Of a DNA stretch of 64,000 nt, positions 46,456 to 58,660 are shown piece by piece (positions within the stretch are counted from its first letter, which is position 1; each line of letters starts with the position of its first letter). This DNA comes from Ochotona curzoniae (taxonomy: Eukaryota; Chordata; Mammalia; Lagomorpha; Ochotonidae). Location: NCBI RefSeq assembly GCF_017591425.1, contig NW_024464918.1:25076001-25140000 (forward strand). The letters run 5' to 3'. Under the pieces are notes generated by a model. It was not told where the DNA came from. It did no database searches and was given only the letters and a program-made list of their open reading frames with translations. The position numbers were made by a program, and so were the translations under genes.

Positions 46456-47255
46456 TTAAAAAGAGAGAAACTAATATTTAAAGATCTGTGAGGACAGATT
46501 TTACTCCATTTCACAAAAAAATTCTTTGCATTTTCCATTTAACCATTGCCCCAAATGACCTTTCTGACCTTTCTTCCTTCTCAACTTCAGCAGCATCTCC
46601 CCTTTTTCAAGCCAGTCACCCTGTCCACACACTCCAAGTCCTATGCTATTTGTTTCATTTCTCCTCTCATCTGATTGTCTCATTCCCAGTTCTTCACATT
46701 GTATGAGCAATAAAGAACCTGTGAAACTTTACCATCTGGGACATTTGACATTTATAACAGAAGAAAACAGAAGCCATCTGAAGACAAGGGCTTCTCCTGC
46801 TTTGCAAAAGGTTGATGCTTCTGAGGACATGGTATCATGTGTCCTGAGATGCAAAAAGGTGAAAAGAGGAACAGGGTTGAGGGCAAGGCTAGAGAAAGAA
46901 AAAAAAAATATGACTTAACCTGATCAAATGGAAAGTTGGTAGATAGAGAACCATACTTTGTTGCAAATCATAGACTCCACCCCAAGCAGGTTGCAGGACT
47001 TGAGGGATGCTGGGGGGCAGGGGGGCAGTCCATATGCCTGAGATGGCCAGGAAGCTGGGCAAATGTTCTGCAACATTGATGCAGGGTTTCAGGATAGTAA
47101 GGCTAACCACAGCAAACCTTCGTCAGGAGGTAATTGGGCATGGTTTTCAGTTTCTGTTCTACTCAGGAAAGAGAAGGTGCCAGTAGCAATTGAGGTTCAG
47201 TTTTGTGCCACCCTGGCTTGTGAGATGGGAATTGAGAATCTGGCATTCATCAAAA
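46456..47255. other. Unassigned non-coding DNA
   Basis: A plus-strand GAGCAATAAAGAACC near 46707 contains an AATAAA hexamer but lacks other 3'-end signs. No repeat named. Confidence 0.4.
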
Positions 47256-48719
47256 CAAACATAGTTAAGATATGAGACCATCACATTTATTGGGATATGT
47301 ACAAAATTCCAAACAACACACACCAGCAAGTGCACCTTGCTGTGAAACATACATGTGCAAGCGTTTCAGTCAAGAGATACAGCAGAAAAGAACCCAGTGG
47401 GAGACAGGGCTCCCAGTACCTCTGCAAAGCAAAACATCTTCATCTGAGGTCAGAGATTTAGTCCTCAGTGAGAGTTGGAGCCAAGAGCCAAAACACATCC
47501 TTTAAAAACATCACTTCCTTCACCCCAGGAAATTCATCCAATATCATCCATCTGGAATTTTCTGAAGCCAAACCCACCAATCAATGTCAAAACAAAAATG
47601 AGAGGAAACTTTTGAAAGAAACACCCTCCCATCCTCTCATGTCGTAGGTGAAAAATGACCAACTTTGTTTTCATTGCTTGTGAAGGAAAGAAAAAAAAAA
47701 GCCAAAGCAGACCATGATGCTTAGTCTTAAGTATCCTCACAACCAGATGGCTTTCTGGTTCCCAAGTTGTTGCATCCAAATGAGTTACAGTCCCATTAAA
47801 ATGCCACACTTAATAGTCTTTGTTTAATCCCCTAGTAATACTCCAATCCCTGGCTGTCAGCAGACATCAAGGACACTCCCCTGTCCAGAGAATTTAGTTT
47901 GGATTTGTTTTTGTCAAGGGAGGAAAGGAAAAGGAAGGAAAAGAGATGAAACGCAAAAAAAGAACACAAGTGACTAACAACAAGGGATTTTAGGCCTTAT
48001 TAATTCAACAGCCTTGTAGGTCCCTGGTGTCACAGATGGGCACACGTGCAGGGTGCACTGAATTGCCATTTTGCAGTAGAGGTGTGACCAGACTGAAGGA
48101 GCACCCATTAGCCACCAAGTGCAGGAAGTGAAACCTGTTAACCGGTCAGCATCTCATCACAGGCATAAGTGGGACATGGTTTGGGGTGACTCAGCCCAAC
48201 AGATGCTGCCCAAAGACAGTTAAGGAATGCAAGTATTTGTAAACTGCATGGTTGTTTAGCTCTCTCCAGAGCACTCAACACACATACTGCATCTCCAGAA
48301 CAAGAGCAATTGGGTCCTGCCCTGACATTCCAGTTCTGCAAGGACAGAAGGAAAGAGTTGATCAGACTGGGCCCTTCCTCCCATTTTTCAAATCCACAGC
48401 TCTGGCACACATGCATAAACACCCTCCTGATGGGGACTTTGTACATGGGGAGGTAATGGGGTTCTGGTAAACCCACAGCACAGCATGGCATGGGAAGGAA
48501 TTCGTAGAGGAGAAAGGGAAAAGGATTAGAATTTTTCCATTTGATGTTCTCTCTAAGCCCAGGAATAGATTTCAGCCCCTCTCAGCTCCAGAACAGTGGC
48601 CAGACCCTGGCTGACAAACGTGTTGAGTGGTCATGGCTGGATGACTTCTGCCTGGCAAAGGGTGGATTAGGATGGAAGCCAGGTGCCTCTTAAGGTCACT
48701 GACTTTGCTCTGAGCACCA
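47256..48719 (-). other. Candidate terminal exon / 3' UTR on the minus strand
   Basis: This 1.4-kb stretch has no recognisable repeat and is richer in GC than most of the window. On the minus strand it ends with a complete set of 3'-processing signals: TGTA about 10 bp before AATAAA, then a T/GT-rich TATGTTTGTTTTG downstream. There is no A-tail in the DNA, which argues against a processed pseudogene. A weak acceptor-like TCACAG lies at the upstream edge (48720-48725). The longest minus-strand frame inside (48138-48491, 117 codons) is not recognised, so the stretch may be wholly untranslated. I cannot name the gene. Confidence 0.3.
47286..47291 (-). terminator. Polyadenylation signal AATAAA (minus strand)
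   Basis: Minus-strand CCCAATAAATGTG. UGUA is upstream within TTTTGTACATA and a GU/U-rich element follows about 25 bp downstream (47251-47263). Predicted cleavage at about 47256-47276. Confidence 0.4.
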
Positions 48720-48725
48720 CTGTGA

Positions 48726-49419
48726 TTTTTTTAAAAGAAATACAGAATTTCCAAACTGAGCAGTTAAGGGTTCCTGGTGGGATAAATAAGATCTGATTAT
48801 TATATGGTTAAAATCTACAGGGCTTAATGATACAGCTATCTGACACCCTGGAATTACTGGAACATTTCTTTTTTGGTCTAAAGGAAATGGAATAAGAGAG
48901 ACCCATTTAAAAATCAACTACAGGTCTTAGGAAGAGAGGAGTTACACCCTTCTGTGCCTCAGGCCAGGAGCTCACCTGTTTGTGTGCCTAAGTGGGGAGG
49001 AGACACAGCAATACCAACAAAGAAAGATCCAGCTAGAACATTTGGCCACACAAGCCTGGGAAATTTGACAAACCTGTGGTCAAGGGGAACTGCCACTTCT
49101 TCCAAGAGTTAGAGACTAGAATATTAATACTAAAACAAAATGCACTCTGTGAGCTCCTGGACAAGAGAGTGACTGATTGGTTAGCAAGTGCAATCAGTGC
49201 TATAACTGCTTAAGGCAATAATCCTGCAACATGTAGTCCTGACCACTCTGTCCCCTCTAGGGCTTCTGCCCTGCAACCTAGTGCTGCCACTTGCTGTGCT
49301 GGTAGAGACGCTCACGAGGATTCACAGTGCATTATGAGCCATGATGAAGTCAGAATATAAAGGAGGTGGACATCATTGCAAATCAGAGTGCAGCACAAGT
49401 TGTATGACTGTGTCACACT
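48726..49419. other. Unassigned non-coding DNA
   Basis: If the minus-strand exon at 47.3-48.7 kb is real, this would be the end of its upstream intron. No repeat named. Confidence 0.4.
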
Positions 49420-49570
49420 GTTTTTTTTTTTTAATTATACTATTATAATAATAAGGGGGAAATCTGTTGGGGTGGGAATTTTAGAAGGGGATAGGGAAAT
49501 CCCAGACCCTATGGAATTGTACCATAAAATTCAAAATTGAATAATAATAATAATAATAATAAAGAAAATC
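49420..49570 (+). mobile_element. Possible retroposon (L1-like) 3' tail
   Basis: A T-run, then purine-rich AATAAGGGGGAAATCTGTTG, GGTGGGAATTTTAGAAGGGG and a terminal (AAT)7AAAGAAAA tail (49540-49568) resemble the G-rich 3' untranslated end plus A-rich tail of a lagomorph L1. I could not confirm a family. Confidence 0.3.
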
Positions 49571-49644
49571 TAGTCAAAAAAAAGCAAATATTGACAAGCA
49601 GAGAGCTACTTAAAGGTATGAAATACAAAATAAAGCAAGTATGG
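49571..49644. other. Unassigned spacer
   Basis: Short A-rich spacer. Confidence 0.4.
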
Positions 49645-50150
49645 CCCTAGGCCAGTGACATCAATATTACCTGGGAAATTGTCATAAATGCACATTTGCT
49701 GGGTGAACACTTAAAACAGCTAAGATACTGCCTTGGGATGCCACATCCCATCTCAAAGTGCTAGGTTTGGATCCCTTTTTTACATGTGATCCCAGTTTCC
49801 TGATAATGTGTACTCTAGGAAGCAGCAGGTGACAGCTTAAGGGTTTGAGTCTCTGCCACCCACACCGGAGAACCAGAGAAAGAGAGAGGCTATCAGACTG
49901 TTGGCTTTATCCAGGATCTGTTCCAGCAGATAGATTCGTTCTCTCTCCTCTCTCTTTTCTCTCTCTCTCCCTTTTTTTACAAATACATTGTTTTATAAAA
50001 ATAAAATCATTTAAATAATTTTAAAATAATAACATTGCTTAAAAATGTAAATTCCTAGGCCCATTGAGTCAGAAACCCTGGGAATGGGCCTAGCAGTCTG
50101 CTTTCGCAAGGCCCATAGGTAATGTTGGTTGGTCTGCAACTTGAGGACTG
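49645..50150 (+). mobile_element. MER5-like element split by a SINE
   Basis: The left part (49645-49697) reads ATCAATATTACCTGGGAAAT and TGTCATAAATGCACATTTG. The right part (50043-50150) resumes with AAATGTAAATTCCTAGGCC, GTCAGAAACCCTGGGAATG and GGTTGGTCTGCAACTTGAGG. Together they give one MER5-like hAT-Charlie copy, interrupted by the SINE at 49698-50042. Confidence 0.65.
49698..50042 (+). mobile_element. Old lagomorph CSINE nested in a MER5-like element
   Basis: Blocks CCTTGGGATGCCACATCCC, TCTCAAAGTGCTAGGTTTGG, AGGAAGCAGCAGGTGACAGC and TCTGCCACCCACACCGGAG, with a CT-rich tail and A-rich end. The flanks AAATGCACATT (left) and AAATGTAAATT (right) look like a diverged target duplication, which fixes the order of events: MER5 first, SINE second. 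Confidence 0.72.
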
Positions 50151-52040
50151 ATGAACCAAGAACTGGGGCTGACGATCTGACAGACAGAGCTTCCCATCTG
50201 AGAGCATGGACTTCTGAGTAGTGCTGATAGAAACTTCCTCAGTGATGTCTCATTTTTTTAAGAAAATCAGTCATTCTTTCAAAATTGCATTTAGGGACAA
50301 AGACCAGAGACTGATCTTGTATGTTCATTTGTTACCTTGTTTGTATTATTACAATTTTTAAAAATAAGATGCCAATGCCACAGCTTGATGGCCATACCCA
50401 TTTTTAAATGACCTTGTCAGGTTTTTAAGCTCAGATTCAACTGCAGAGGACAAAGGTTTCTATATGGAGGGCTCTCAAGAGATGATGCTTCAGAGCAATT
50501 GTGTGCAGGCGTGTATACTGTTCCTGTTGTGCAGTGTGTCGTCTCGACTTGTTAAATATAATGCCCAGCTAGAGCACACTGAGCATGGGGCTCCTCTCGT
50601 AGGGGTGAGGTTCAGCTGAACAGTCACAAACGTTGACCTGTTGTGTTCCAGGAGCCACACAGTTGTCGGTCTTGGGTAGACAGCACTGAGAAAATAGAGG
50701 CAGAAAGTTTCCAGGCTGGCTCAACTTGCATGATCTGGATTCTCCCATTAGCTTTGACATGATGTGCTAAGAAGCAACTGCCAGATTCCAAGAACAATGT
50801 CAAAGCACAGCGAGGGCAAGACACCACACGGAGTTGATGGAATCATTGGGAGAACAAGATGTTGCACAGTGAACACAGCAACATTCCATTCAATTTATCA
50901 TGGCTATCAACACTGAGTGTTCCCTTTGGGCCCACAGAGTATTTCCCGGTAAAATATGGCTTGTGTGTGTAACTGGGGTTTGGGAAAGATTGAGAGACCA
51001 TAATGACCCATGGCATCCCTGTGCCATGCAAATCAGACATTGGCTAGACTTAAGCGTAACTCAAGGAAAAATCTTTTCCCCAAGCTCTGGTCACAGCCAC
51101 AATAACTGTCATTGCTTTCTCACATTTCCCATATGGCTTCTTCCTCTCATTTTTGTGGAAGCCAAGGTAATAACAAGGGCAACGGGAGAGGTTTATGTTC
51201 TAATATTGACCAGAGGCTTTGATTAGCTTTTTTCACCTAAATTTTTAAAGCAGCAATTTACCTAAATTTTATGTGTCCCATGACCTCATTTTCCATTTGG
51301 GGAGTATTAGTAGTAAATGCTAATCTGACTCAATGTCTTAGGGAAGCAGTATGAAAAAAATGAGAACAACACAAAAGCCATTTTTAAAACATAATTTATT
51401 CCACCTTAATGACCCTCAGCCAGGACAACTAAAGGAAGAAAATCCGAATCTGATTGCCTATCTGAATGAGCGGGTGCTGTTTTGGTCAGGAATGTATTCA
51501 TCATGATTACAACCAACTGGTTGACAATAGCTGAAAAACATAAGCATGTGTCTGTCTTATTAAGTTTGTAAAGCAGCCCTTCAACGTTAAAAAGTTGTCT
51601 TCAGGGATCTTGGTGTTTGTCTTCCTGGTCTGGCATCAATCATTTATACCATTGGGCCTCACAGCTATGGTTCTAGTGCTGCCCTATGTCTCAGGCCGAA
51701 GAAGAGAAAGTAGTAGCTAACACCTGCTTATATCCCATTGGCAGAAGTGTCACAAGATCATTTCTGGATATGGGACAGGCTAGGAAATCAGATTTTCAGC
51801 TTCTTCAACTCTGAAGGAGAAGAGGAGCCTGAGTCAATTAATCCAGAGTGTATAATTAAAGGCATTCTGATAAATTGCAGAGCTCCAGATCAATGGGAGC
51901 TAGTGGATTTTGGCAAACACTATTAAGGCCTACTCGTGGTGAAGGTTCACTGGATACAACATGAGGACCACTAAAATAACACAAAGGATGCAAGCAGAGT
52001 CTTTGTTTGGGGATGAGGGATGCCCTTACATGCTATGCTA
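50151..52040. other. Unassigned non-coding DNA
   Basis: About 1.9 kb. Frames of 60-108 codons (longest 50900-51226, plus) show no known domain. No named repeat. Confidence 0.45.
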
Positions 52041-52205
52041 CTGCCTCTCAAACATTCCTATGTTCTCAGGACATCTTGGGGCCTTGTTGAAATACAGATT
52101 CTGATTCAGTGGGTTTGGGGTGGGACCTGAGGTTCTGCATTTGTAAAAGGCTCAAAAAGATGCCAGTGCTGCTGGTGCAGGGGGCACACCATGAAGAGTC
52201 AGGGT
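52041..52205 (+). mobile_element. MER5-like hAT-Charlie element
   Basis: The clearest MER5 copy here: CTGCCTCTCAAACATTCC head, GGGGCCTTGTTGAAATACAG, ATTCTGATTCAGTGGGTTTG, GGGTGGGACCTGAGGTTCTG and a GCCAGTGCTGCTGGTGCAGG tail, in the expected order. Confidence 0.8.
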
Positions 52206-53675
52206 TTAGGGCATGCTTGTGGACGCCTGAATTTGAGGAGGAGTTCACCAAGTGGAGGAAAGACAGGTAGACATTTTAAGACAGAGGGGACAACATACGG
52301 AAAACACACACCTACCCCCCAGTGTACCACACCAGTTAAACATTATTTTTTTTATACAACACACACACATATACATATTGATGAATAGTTAGTTAGGCAT
52401 AGAGATAACTATGCATATGTAAAAGTAGGTATTAACCAAATATGTGTTCATGGGCAGTAAGTGTTATTGCAAATTATTGGTCTGTGAGGATTCCACCACA
52501 CTCTTCTGATATCATGGGTTTGCTTTTCTCTTTTGTGACCCCTCCTTATGTTATTCATGTTGCATTCTAGAGAACAGATTTTGTTGCTAATGATTAGAAA
52601 AATGTTTGCCAGTGTCAATGCTAGAACTGTCCAAGGAAACAGAGGAAGAAGACTATTTTCGATGTTAAAAAGCAAGCTCCATTGCTTGAGTCACTTCAAG
52701 GAGACACTACCCCTTAAAAGTAGCAAAGTCTATCACAACCATGGTGGACTGGAGTTGGGGATGATTGACCAAGGGCTGTGTGACTTACAGCCTGTAGGAA
52801 ACTGCAGCCAGAAGAATGGTGGGACATCAGGGAAGTTGAGGAAATCTAAAGAGGCCATTGCCAAAATGCATTTGCCCAGAATGGTTCTGAAGAGACCAGG
52901 CTGGATGGACTCCATGTATGGTTTATTCAGGTAGCATTTCCATTTCCAGAAGCTCATTACATCCACTGACTGAGGATGCTTTCACATAGTACATTTAGAA
53001 GTTAGCAACTTGTCAGATGTTCTGGAATGCAGAACGAGAGAAGAAGTTATAGTCTATGAGATTTATAAGTTAGATTTGTTAACATATGTTGTGATTCACC
53101 TTAACCCATGAGCAGTGACACTATCTCACTGGGACTTTGAGAGGCAGCTAGGCGGCTAATACCATAAATGGATGCAGGCAAAGTACAATGCTAAACTGGA
53201 GTTAGAGTGGCCAGATAAGAGGAGATAAAAGGATGTAGCCCTGAATTAAAGCAGTGACCATTGGAAGATAGAAAAGGAACAACATTGATCATATCAAAGG
53301 TAGGCACCCTCAGACAGAGTGATCAGTAGGGTGTACAACTGAGAAAAAAAAGAGAAGTTGAGATAATACTGAAACCAGGGTAGCAGTTTGCATGAACATC
53401 CTAAGTGTGCGCTTCGTTTACATATGAAGGCCTTCAATTGTTGCGAGGCGATTTGCCTATTTAGAGCCACTTCATGTAGCTGCAACATTGTCACAAGAGT
53501 CACAAGAGTCCTTGCTCAGCCAACAAGTTAAAGATAGTATCTCTAACAGTGTAACAGGAGAGAACCATGTCTGCAGGAGGGAGATCATTCCAAATAGAAT
53601 GTTACCAATAGCAAGGACAGTAGTCTGGTACTAAAGGGACCAGGACCAGGACCAGCCTAGACCTTGATTCACATT
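52206..53675. other. Unassigned non-coding DNA
   Basis: A 128-codon plus-strand frame at 52548-52934 (MLFMLHSREQILLLMIRKMF...) overlaps 75- and 77-codon minus-strand frames and has no recognised family. Short tandem words (TCACAAGAG twice near 53491-53508; GGACCA three times near 53638-53654) occur. No defendable gene. Confidence 0.42.
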
Positions 53676-53790
53676 TTCTGTGACCTTGAGCCAGTTCCCT
53701 TGGATTTCCAGTACCTATAAAGCAGAAAAAAAAACATCCACCGCCCTATGAATAACTCTCAGAAGCTACCAGGCTCATAACATTCATCCT
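53676..53790 (+). mobile_element. MIR relic
   Basis: TTCTGTGACCTTGAGCCAGT, TCCAGTACCTATAAAGCAG and the decayed GAATAACTCTCAGAAGC follow sense MIR order. Confidence 0.5.
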
Positions 53791-55848
53791 GGCCCAGGAT
53801 TCATTCATCATTGTCATCTCTGCCCCTCACAGGCATCTTTACGAGCCCTCATTTACTTGCACACTGGGCTCTCTAGACTCAGAAAATATCCGCAGATAAT
53901 CCTCACTCCCAGTACTTCTCCAAAGCAATAGTGCCCTGTGAAACCAAAACTGAGAGGGAAGAAAAGACAAATCTGGGTGGGTCAAGTTTCTTTGGGACCC
54001 ACCATCCGATTCCCAGTGTGCAAGAATTTTCAGTAACAATCTAGTGTTTATTTGCATGGCTGCACTGAAGACCTCTGGAAATACCATAGATAACCACAGT
54101 ACCAATAACTATTTAATTTATTACATTCATATATCCAGATGGAAAGAAACCAGTCCTGGCATAAAGACAACTACAAACAAATATAAATTACAAATCAGTC
54201 GGATTAGAAATGGAAGAAGAAAAGATTCAAAATTTACCTAATATTTTCCCATTCTTAGATAATATTAAATTATCAAATTCCTTTAATTTTTATTTCTTCT
54301 AATTTGATATCTGTCTTAAAATAAACGAGCTTCTCTTTGGTTCTTTTTTTGTTTTTTGGTTCCATAAATCAGAAACTGAAGCTGGGCATAGAGAATGCAA
54401 AGATCAAACATGACCCTTCCCCTAGTCAAATCAGTTTAATCTTATGTCTTGTGCAAAGTTTCGGTCTAAAACAAAGCTTAGTGGCTGACTACATTGGCTT
54501 ACGCAAATCCTTTTTTTTAAAAGGCTACTCTTTTGAGAAGAATTAAAAATGAAGTTATATACTTTATACTTATGAACTTTAGTCACTGATTATCCCAAAT
54601 ATTCATTTATTTCCCCAAGCTGAGTCATATGGATTAAATCAAGTACGTAAGTATAAATATCTACCCTAGAAGCCAACAGATGACGTTTGTAGAAGAAAAA
54701 CCACTGCTGTTTCCCTCTAGCTGCTTGTGAGTAGTCCCTATTGGGCTAGCTCCATTAATAGACTTCTGTTTAGGATCAAAGCAGTGAGGCTAATTCAGTT
54801 TCAGCTTCCTGAGATGCTGAACTTGGGCCACATTCACCTACTTTCACACAGACCAAGGTAAAACCCTTTAGTTGGTGCCTTTACATCTTCTCTTGCCCCC
54901 TACATCCATTATTCACACTATATGCAAAATGGTTCTGAGAAATTACGATCTAATTTTCTTAAATCGTGCCATGCCGTCTCTTGGGATTGATACCAGAGTA
55001 GTCCACATCTCAGCAGACCCAACAACATCTACCTTGTCTGGGGTATCTGCTCTTAGTTTATGTTACATTTCTGTTTTCCCTAGTGTTTGCTCTCATAGTA
55101 CTGTGTGGCTATTTTTGAAGCACTGATCATTGCTATTATTTTTAAAGTATTTAATGATAAACAGGAAAAAAAAAGCAAAAGCCATAAATACTAGTATGCA
55201 TGAGTTTCAACAATTCAAATCTCAGAAAAAATTGCACCATCATGGATTATCTTTTCATTCCACTTTGCATAAACTTTTTGAAGCTCTCTCAGATTTTTGT
55301 CTTGTATCAATATCCTGAGTAGCTATCTTCAAGCCTACCACATAAAATTCATTTAATCAGCATGCATGAATGATAGTTTAGTCACCAGAAAATTTATTCA
55401 AGGGATGAAAATGCTGCCCAATGGTTTAATACTGTAATAATTATTATCTTCTAACTATGCCCAGGGATTAATGGTAGCTTATCCAAGAGGTATGTAAAAA
55501 ACTTTGTATTTCTACCTTTCCAGAAGAATGGGTGGAGAAGAAAAACTACTGTTTTGATGTATTAGCCTGAAATTCTTTGGTTGTCCAATTTTACTAAGTG
55601 CTGAATGAATCTTGTCTCCCCAGAAAAGTAGTGTGTATTTTCTTTGTAGAAATCCTGCTTGTTGTACACAATGTAATTGGTCATTTTGAAAATGTTACAG
55701 AAAGCATTCTTTGTTGCTTCGATTTTTATTTACGCATACCTTTACTTATGCATGTAACCTTTTATAACGTTGTTGTGATTCTAAACACTGGACTGCGAAT
55801 ATATGAATATGATACACTCAGTGTTCTTAAAGAGAGTAATTGACTCTT
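53791..55848. other. Unassigned non-coding DNA
   Basis: About 2 kb of AT-rich sequence with no gene or named repeat; frames at most 88 codons. Confidence 0.48.
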
Positions 55849-56171
55849 TTTATAAAGATTTATTTATTTTTATTGGAAAGTAAACATATAGACAGGAGGA
55901 AAGACAGAGAGGAAGATCTTCTGTCTACTGATTCACTCACCAAGAAGCTGCGATTGCCAGAGCTGTGCCAATCCAAAGCCAGGAGCCTCTTCTGGGTCTC
56001 CCACGCAGGTTCAGTGTCCTAAGGCTTTGTGCCATCCTCAACTGCTTTCCCAGGCCACAAGCAAGGAACTAAATGGGAAGTGAGGCTGCCAGGATCACAA
56101 CCAGCGCCCATATGGGATCCTGGCATGTTCATGGCAAGGACTGTAGCCCACTAGGCTACCAAGCCGGGCCC
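55849..56171 (-). mobile_element. Pika-type CSINE, antisense
   Basis: Plus-strand reading from TTATAAAGATTTATTTATTT through GACAGAGAGGAAGATCTTC, AATCCAAAGCCAGGAGCC, TCTTCTGGGTCTCCCACGC and CTGCTTTCCCAGGCCACAAG to a CAAGCCGGGCCC end. Flanks GAGTAATTGACTCTT (55834-55848) and GAGTGATTAACTCTT (56174-56188) match at 13 of 15 positions. Full length. Confidence 0.92.
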
Positions 56172-56188
56172 AGGAGTGATTAACTCTT

Positions 56189-56739
56189 AAACAACACAAA
56201 GCAACAGGTGTTATAATAGAAACATGTGAAAGCTTTCAATAAGAAAAAATTTAATATTGTAAGCTATTAAAGAAATTGATTTTGAAGTTTATGTAATAAT
56301 TAAATCCCAGAACATTTATGACACAGGACCTTCCCATATATATACTAAGTGGAAGACAAATGATCTTTCTGTAGTGTGTATAATTAAATTGTGTGCCATG
56401 TTAACTTCTGAGCTGCACATCTCACTTAACCATTTCCTGCTATGCAGCTACTGTTGTCATGATTCATTTTCTTCAGCTCTAATTCTTAACTGTCATTACC
56501 GTGACGTCTGCATTTTCTTTCAAGTGACATCCCAAAAATCAATCTTGACTGTATTAGTAATTTAGGCTCCTGTAACATGGACAGAATCAGTTGAATGATT
56601 CTGCCAGCCCCATAATCCGTCCAGCTCTCAAACCATGGCATGACTTGTATATGCATGTCAATTAGTAAGGGAGAGAGACAGACACTGATAAACCACTACA
56701 CCGGAAAAAGCATGGTGTGGGCTGAGAGGCTCTCTACTA
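56189..56739. other. Unassigned non-coding DNA
   Basis: No supported feature. Confidence 0.5.
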
Positions 56740-56960
56740 AAATCAGTATATTCTAGTACAAAAAATTCATGGTTGAAGCCCTGTTGCCATTAGTAAGAAA
56801 TAAAACAAGTTACTTAACCTCATCAGTACATTAAATTTGTAACATGTACATCTCATAAGATGGTAGCAAATATTAACTGAAGAAATTTGTGGAATATGGA
56901 TAGCATAGTGCCTAATATAGAGAGGCGGGCACACAAATAAACAGTAAACAGGACAAAGGT
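56740..56960 (+). mobile_element. MIR relic
   Basis: CAAGTTACTTAACCTCATCA, then CATCTCATAAGATGGTAGC, ATAGCATAGTGCCTAATATA and a decayed end. Sense MIR order with AT-biased decay. Confidence 0.6.
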
Positions 56961-58499
56961 AAGCAAAGTAATTATAAAGAAAAATAAAGTAGTACATGGC
57001 ACCAAGTCAGAGCACAGGTATTCCTGAAGAAGAGACTATTGGGTCAAATCTTTTTTTATTAGGTGGGTTCTGGATTGCTATTTATTTATTTTTATTTATT
57101 CAGTCAGTTAGTCATTTTCATTTTAGTAGGCTTTTATCTCGTGTTTTCATGATATAATTCCATAGGCTTAGGGATGATACACTTCAATGGCAGAGTGATG
57201 GACTTGTGACTGTTGTTGAAGAGCTATGTTATCGTAATAATATAGACGAGAATACTTGGGGGAGGGAAGACGGGAGGGGTGGAAGGAGCCAAATCTCAAT
57301 AAGTAGAATAACACTGATAGGGAGATTGTAAAAAAATCATACGTCAAAGAAAGGAAATGTCATAAACTAAAATGGTAGACTGGAGGCTTAAAAGATTCCA
57401 GAAAAAAATAATGATTATGTTCAGCTAACGATAAGAGAGAAGAATCTGAAAAAAAAGTCTTAGGGATATTTTCTAAATTGTGTTTCAAAGTGATATCAAT
57501 TATATTGAAGAATTTTGTGTGTAAAACATATGTAATTATCAGTTTTGTCTTCACATTATAGAGTTGCTACTGGCAACTTGAGCTCTTATTTTCAGACATT
57601 TATGAGACTCCTCTAACAGTTTTACTATCATGTCTTAATCAGCTACACATTGTTGAAAATTTCTCTTGCCAGTTTGTTGATCAAAATGCCTGTTTCCAGG
57701 CTTAAACTTCAAATCAAAGATTTCGGGCCATGATTTTTCTCGTGACTAAGAGGCTGCATTATTCATCTAGGCTCCAGAGAGAGATGTTCTTCCAAACCCT
57801 TGCAAAAAATGTTTCTAGTATTGCATTCAGGTAGAGCATTCTCCGCGGAGCGTGCTCTTTTGTTTCAGTGCCTGTCTCTGCCTCCTCACAAGCTCACAAC
57901 CCCTCCCTGGCCTCCTCACTCCTTGTCAGCTCAAGCTCCTTCATGATTAACACTCTTACTTGTGAGACTTTCAGCAGGTTGGTATTTGGCTTCTGTTTGT
58001 TTTTAACCACACATGCTCAATAAATCACGCAATACTTTCTACTCCTTCCCTTACCAAGACAACATTTGAGAAACACAGTTTGCTTTTTTATTCTGCTCTC
58101 CCATTATTCATCTAACCCCTCCAAATTTATTTTTCTTACACATGAACTCAGTACTAAAAATACACATTGGTTGAAGGTTCTGCCAAGATACTTAGCAAAT
58201 GAGTCATCCAATTTGCCCAAGACCAAAAGAAGTGTAAGGGTCCCTGCAAATGAATGAGCCAATTTATCTGGAACCTGAATTCATTAAGACATTTTAAGTG
58301 TGTGACTGGGTGGGCTCTAAGTCATTGAGTCAGTCTGACATTCAGTGTAGACCTCATGTTAGTTGCAGGAACTGGCGTCCTTGCCCCAAACATTGCACAT
58401 TCAGCCCTTGTTTTCACTCAAATCACAATCCAATGGTAGGCACCCCCCCCTTTTTTTCTTTCTTTCTTTTTTTATTTCTTTAAGGTTCTCATCTTTACC
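56961..58499. other. Unassigned non-coding DNA
   Basis: Includes a G/A-rich patch (57255-57300) and a C8/T-rich low-complexity run (58442-58484). No gene. Confidence 0.48.
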
Positions 58500-58660
58500 C
58501 AAATGCATATTTGGATAGTTACTCATTGTCTGTATTTTCCCTCCAGAATATAAATCCATGAGTGGAAGAGGGGACTCTGTGACATGCACCATTGGATTCC
58601 CAGAATAAAAACTGATCACTGTCGTGTACACGATAGGTACTCAGATAGGTTGAATCTGTC
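58500..58660 (+). mobile_element. L2 3'-end relic
   Basis: 'CATTGTCTGTATTTTCCCTC', CAGAATATAAATCCATGAG, 'GGGGACTCTGTGACATGCAC', then GATAGGTACTCAGATAGGT follow the L2 terminal order. Confidence 0.6.

Noticed and set aside
46707..46716. Plus-strand AATAAA as a gene end
   Set aside because: A lone hexamer without downstream GT-rich element or coding sequence; such hexamers are frequent in AT-rich DNA.
47286..48491. Processed pseudogene
   Set aside because: No A-tail after the AATAAA and no target duplication seen; a genuine 3' end or chance fits better.
49420..49570. Confident pika L1 3' end
   Set aside because: The G-rich segment plus A-rich tail is suggestive, but I could not match it to a known L1 end, so it is listed only at low confidence.
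52548..52934. 128-codon plus-strand frame as a gene
   Set aside because: No family resemblance, internal low information, opposed minus-strand frames, no splice or promoter support.
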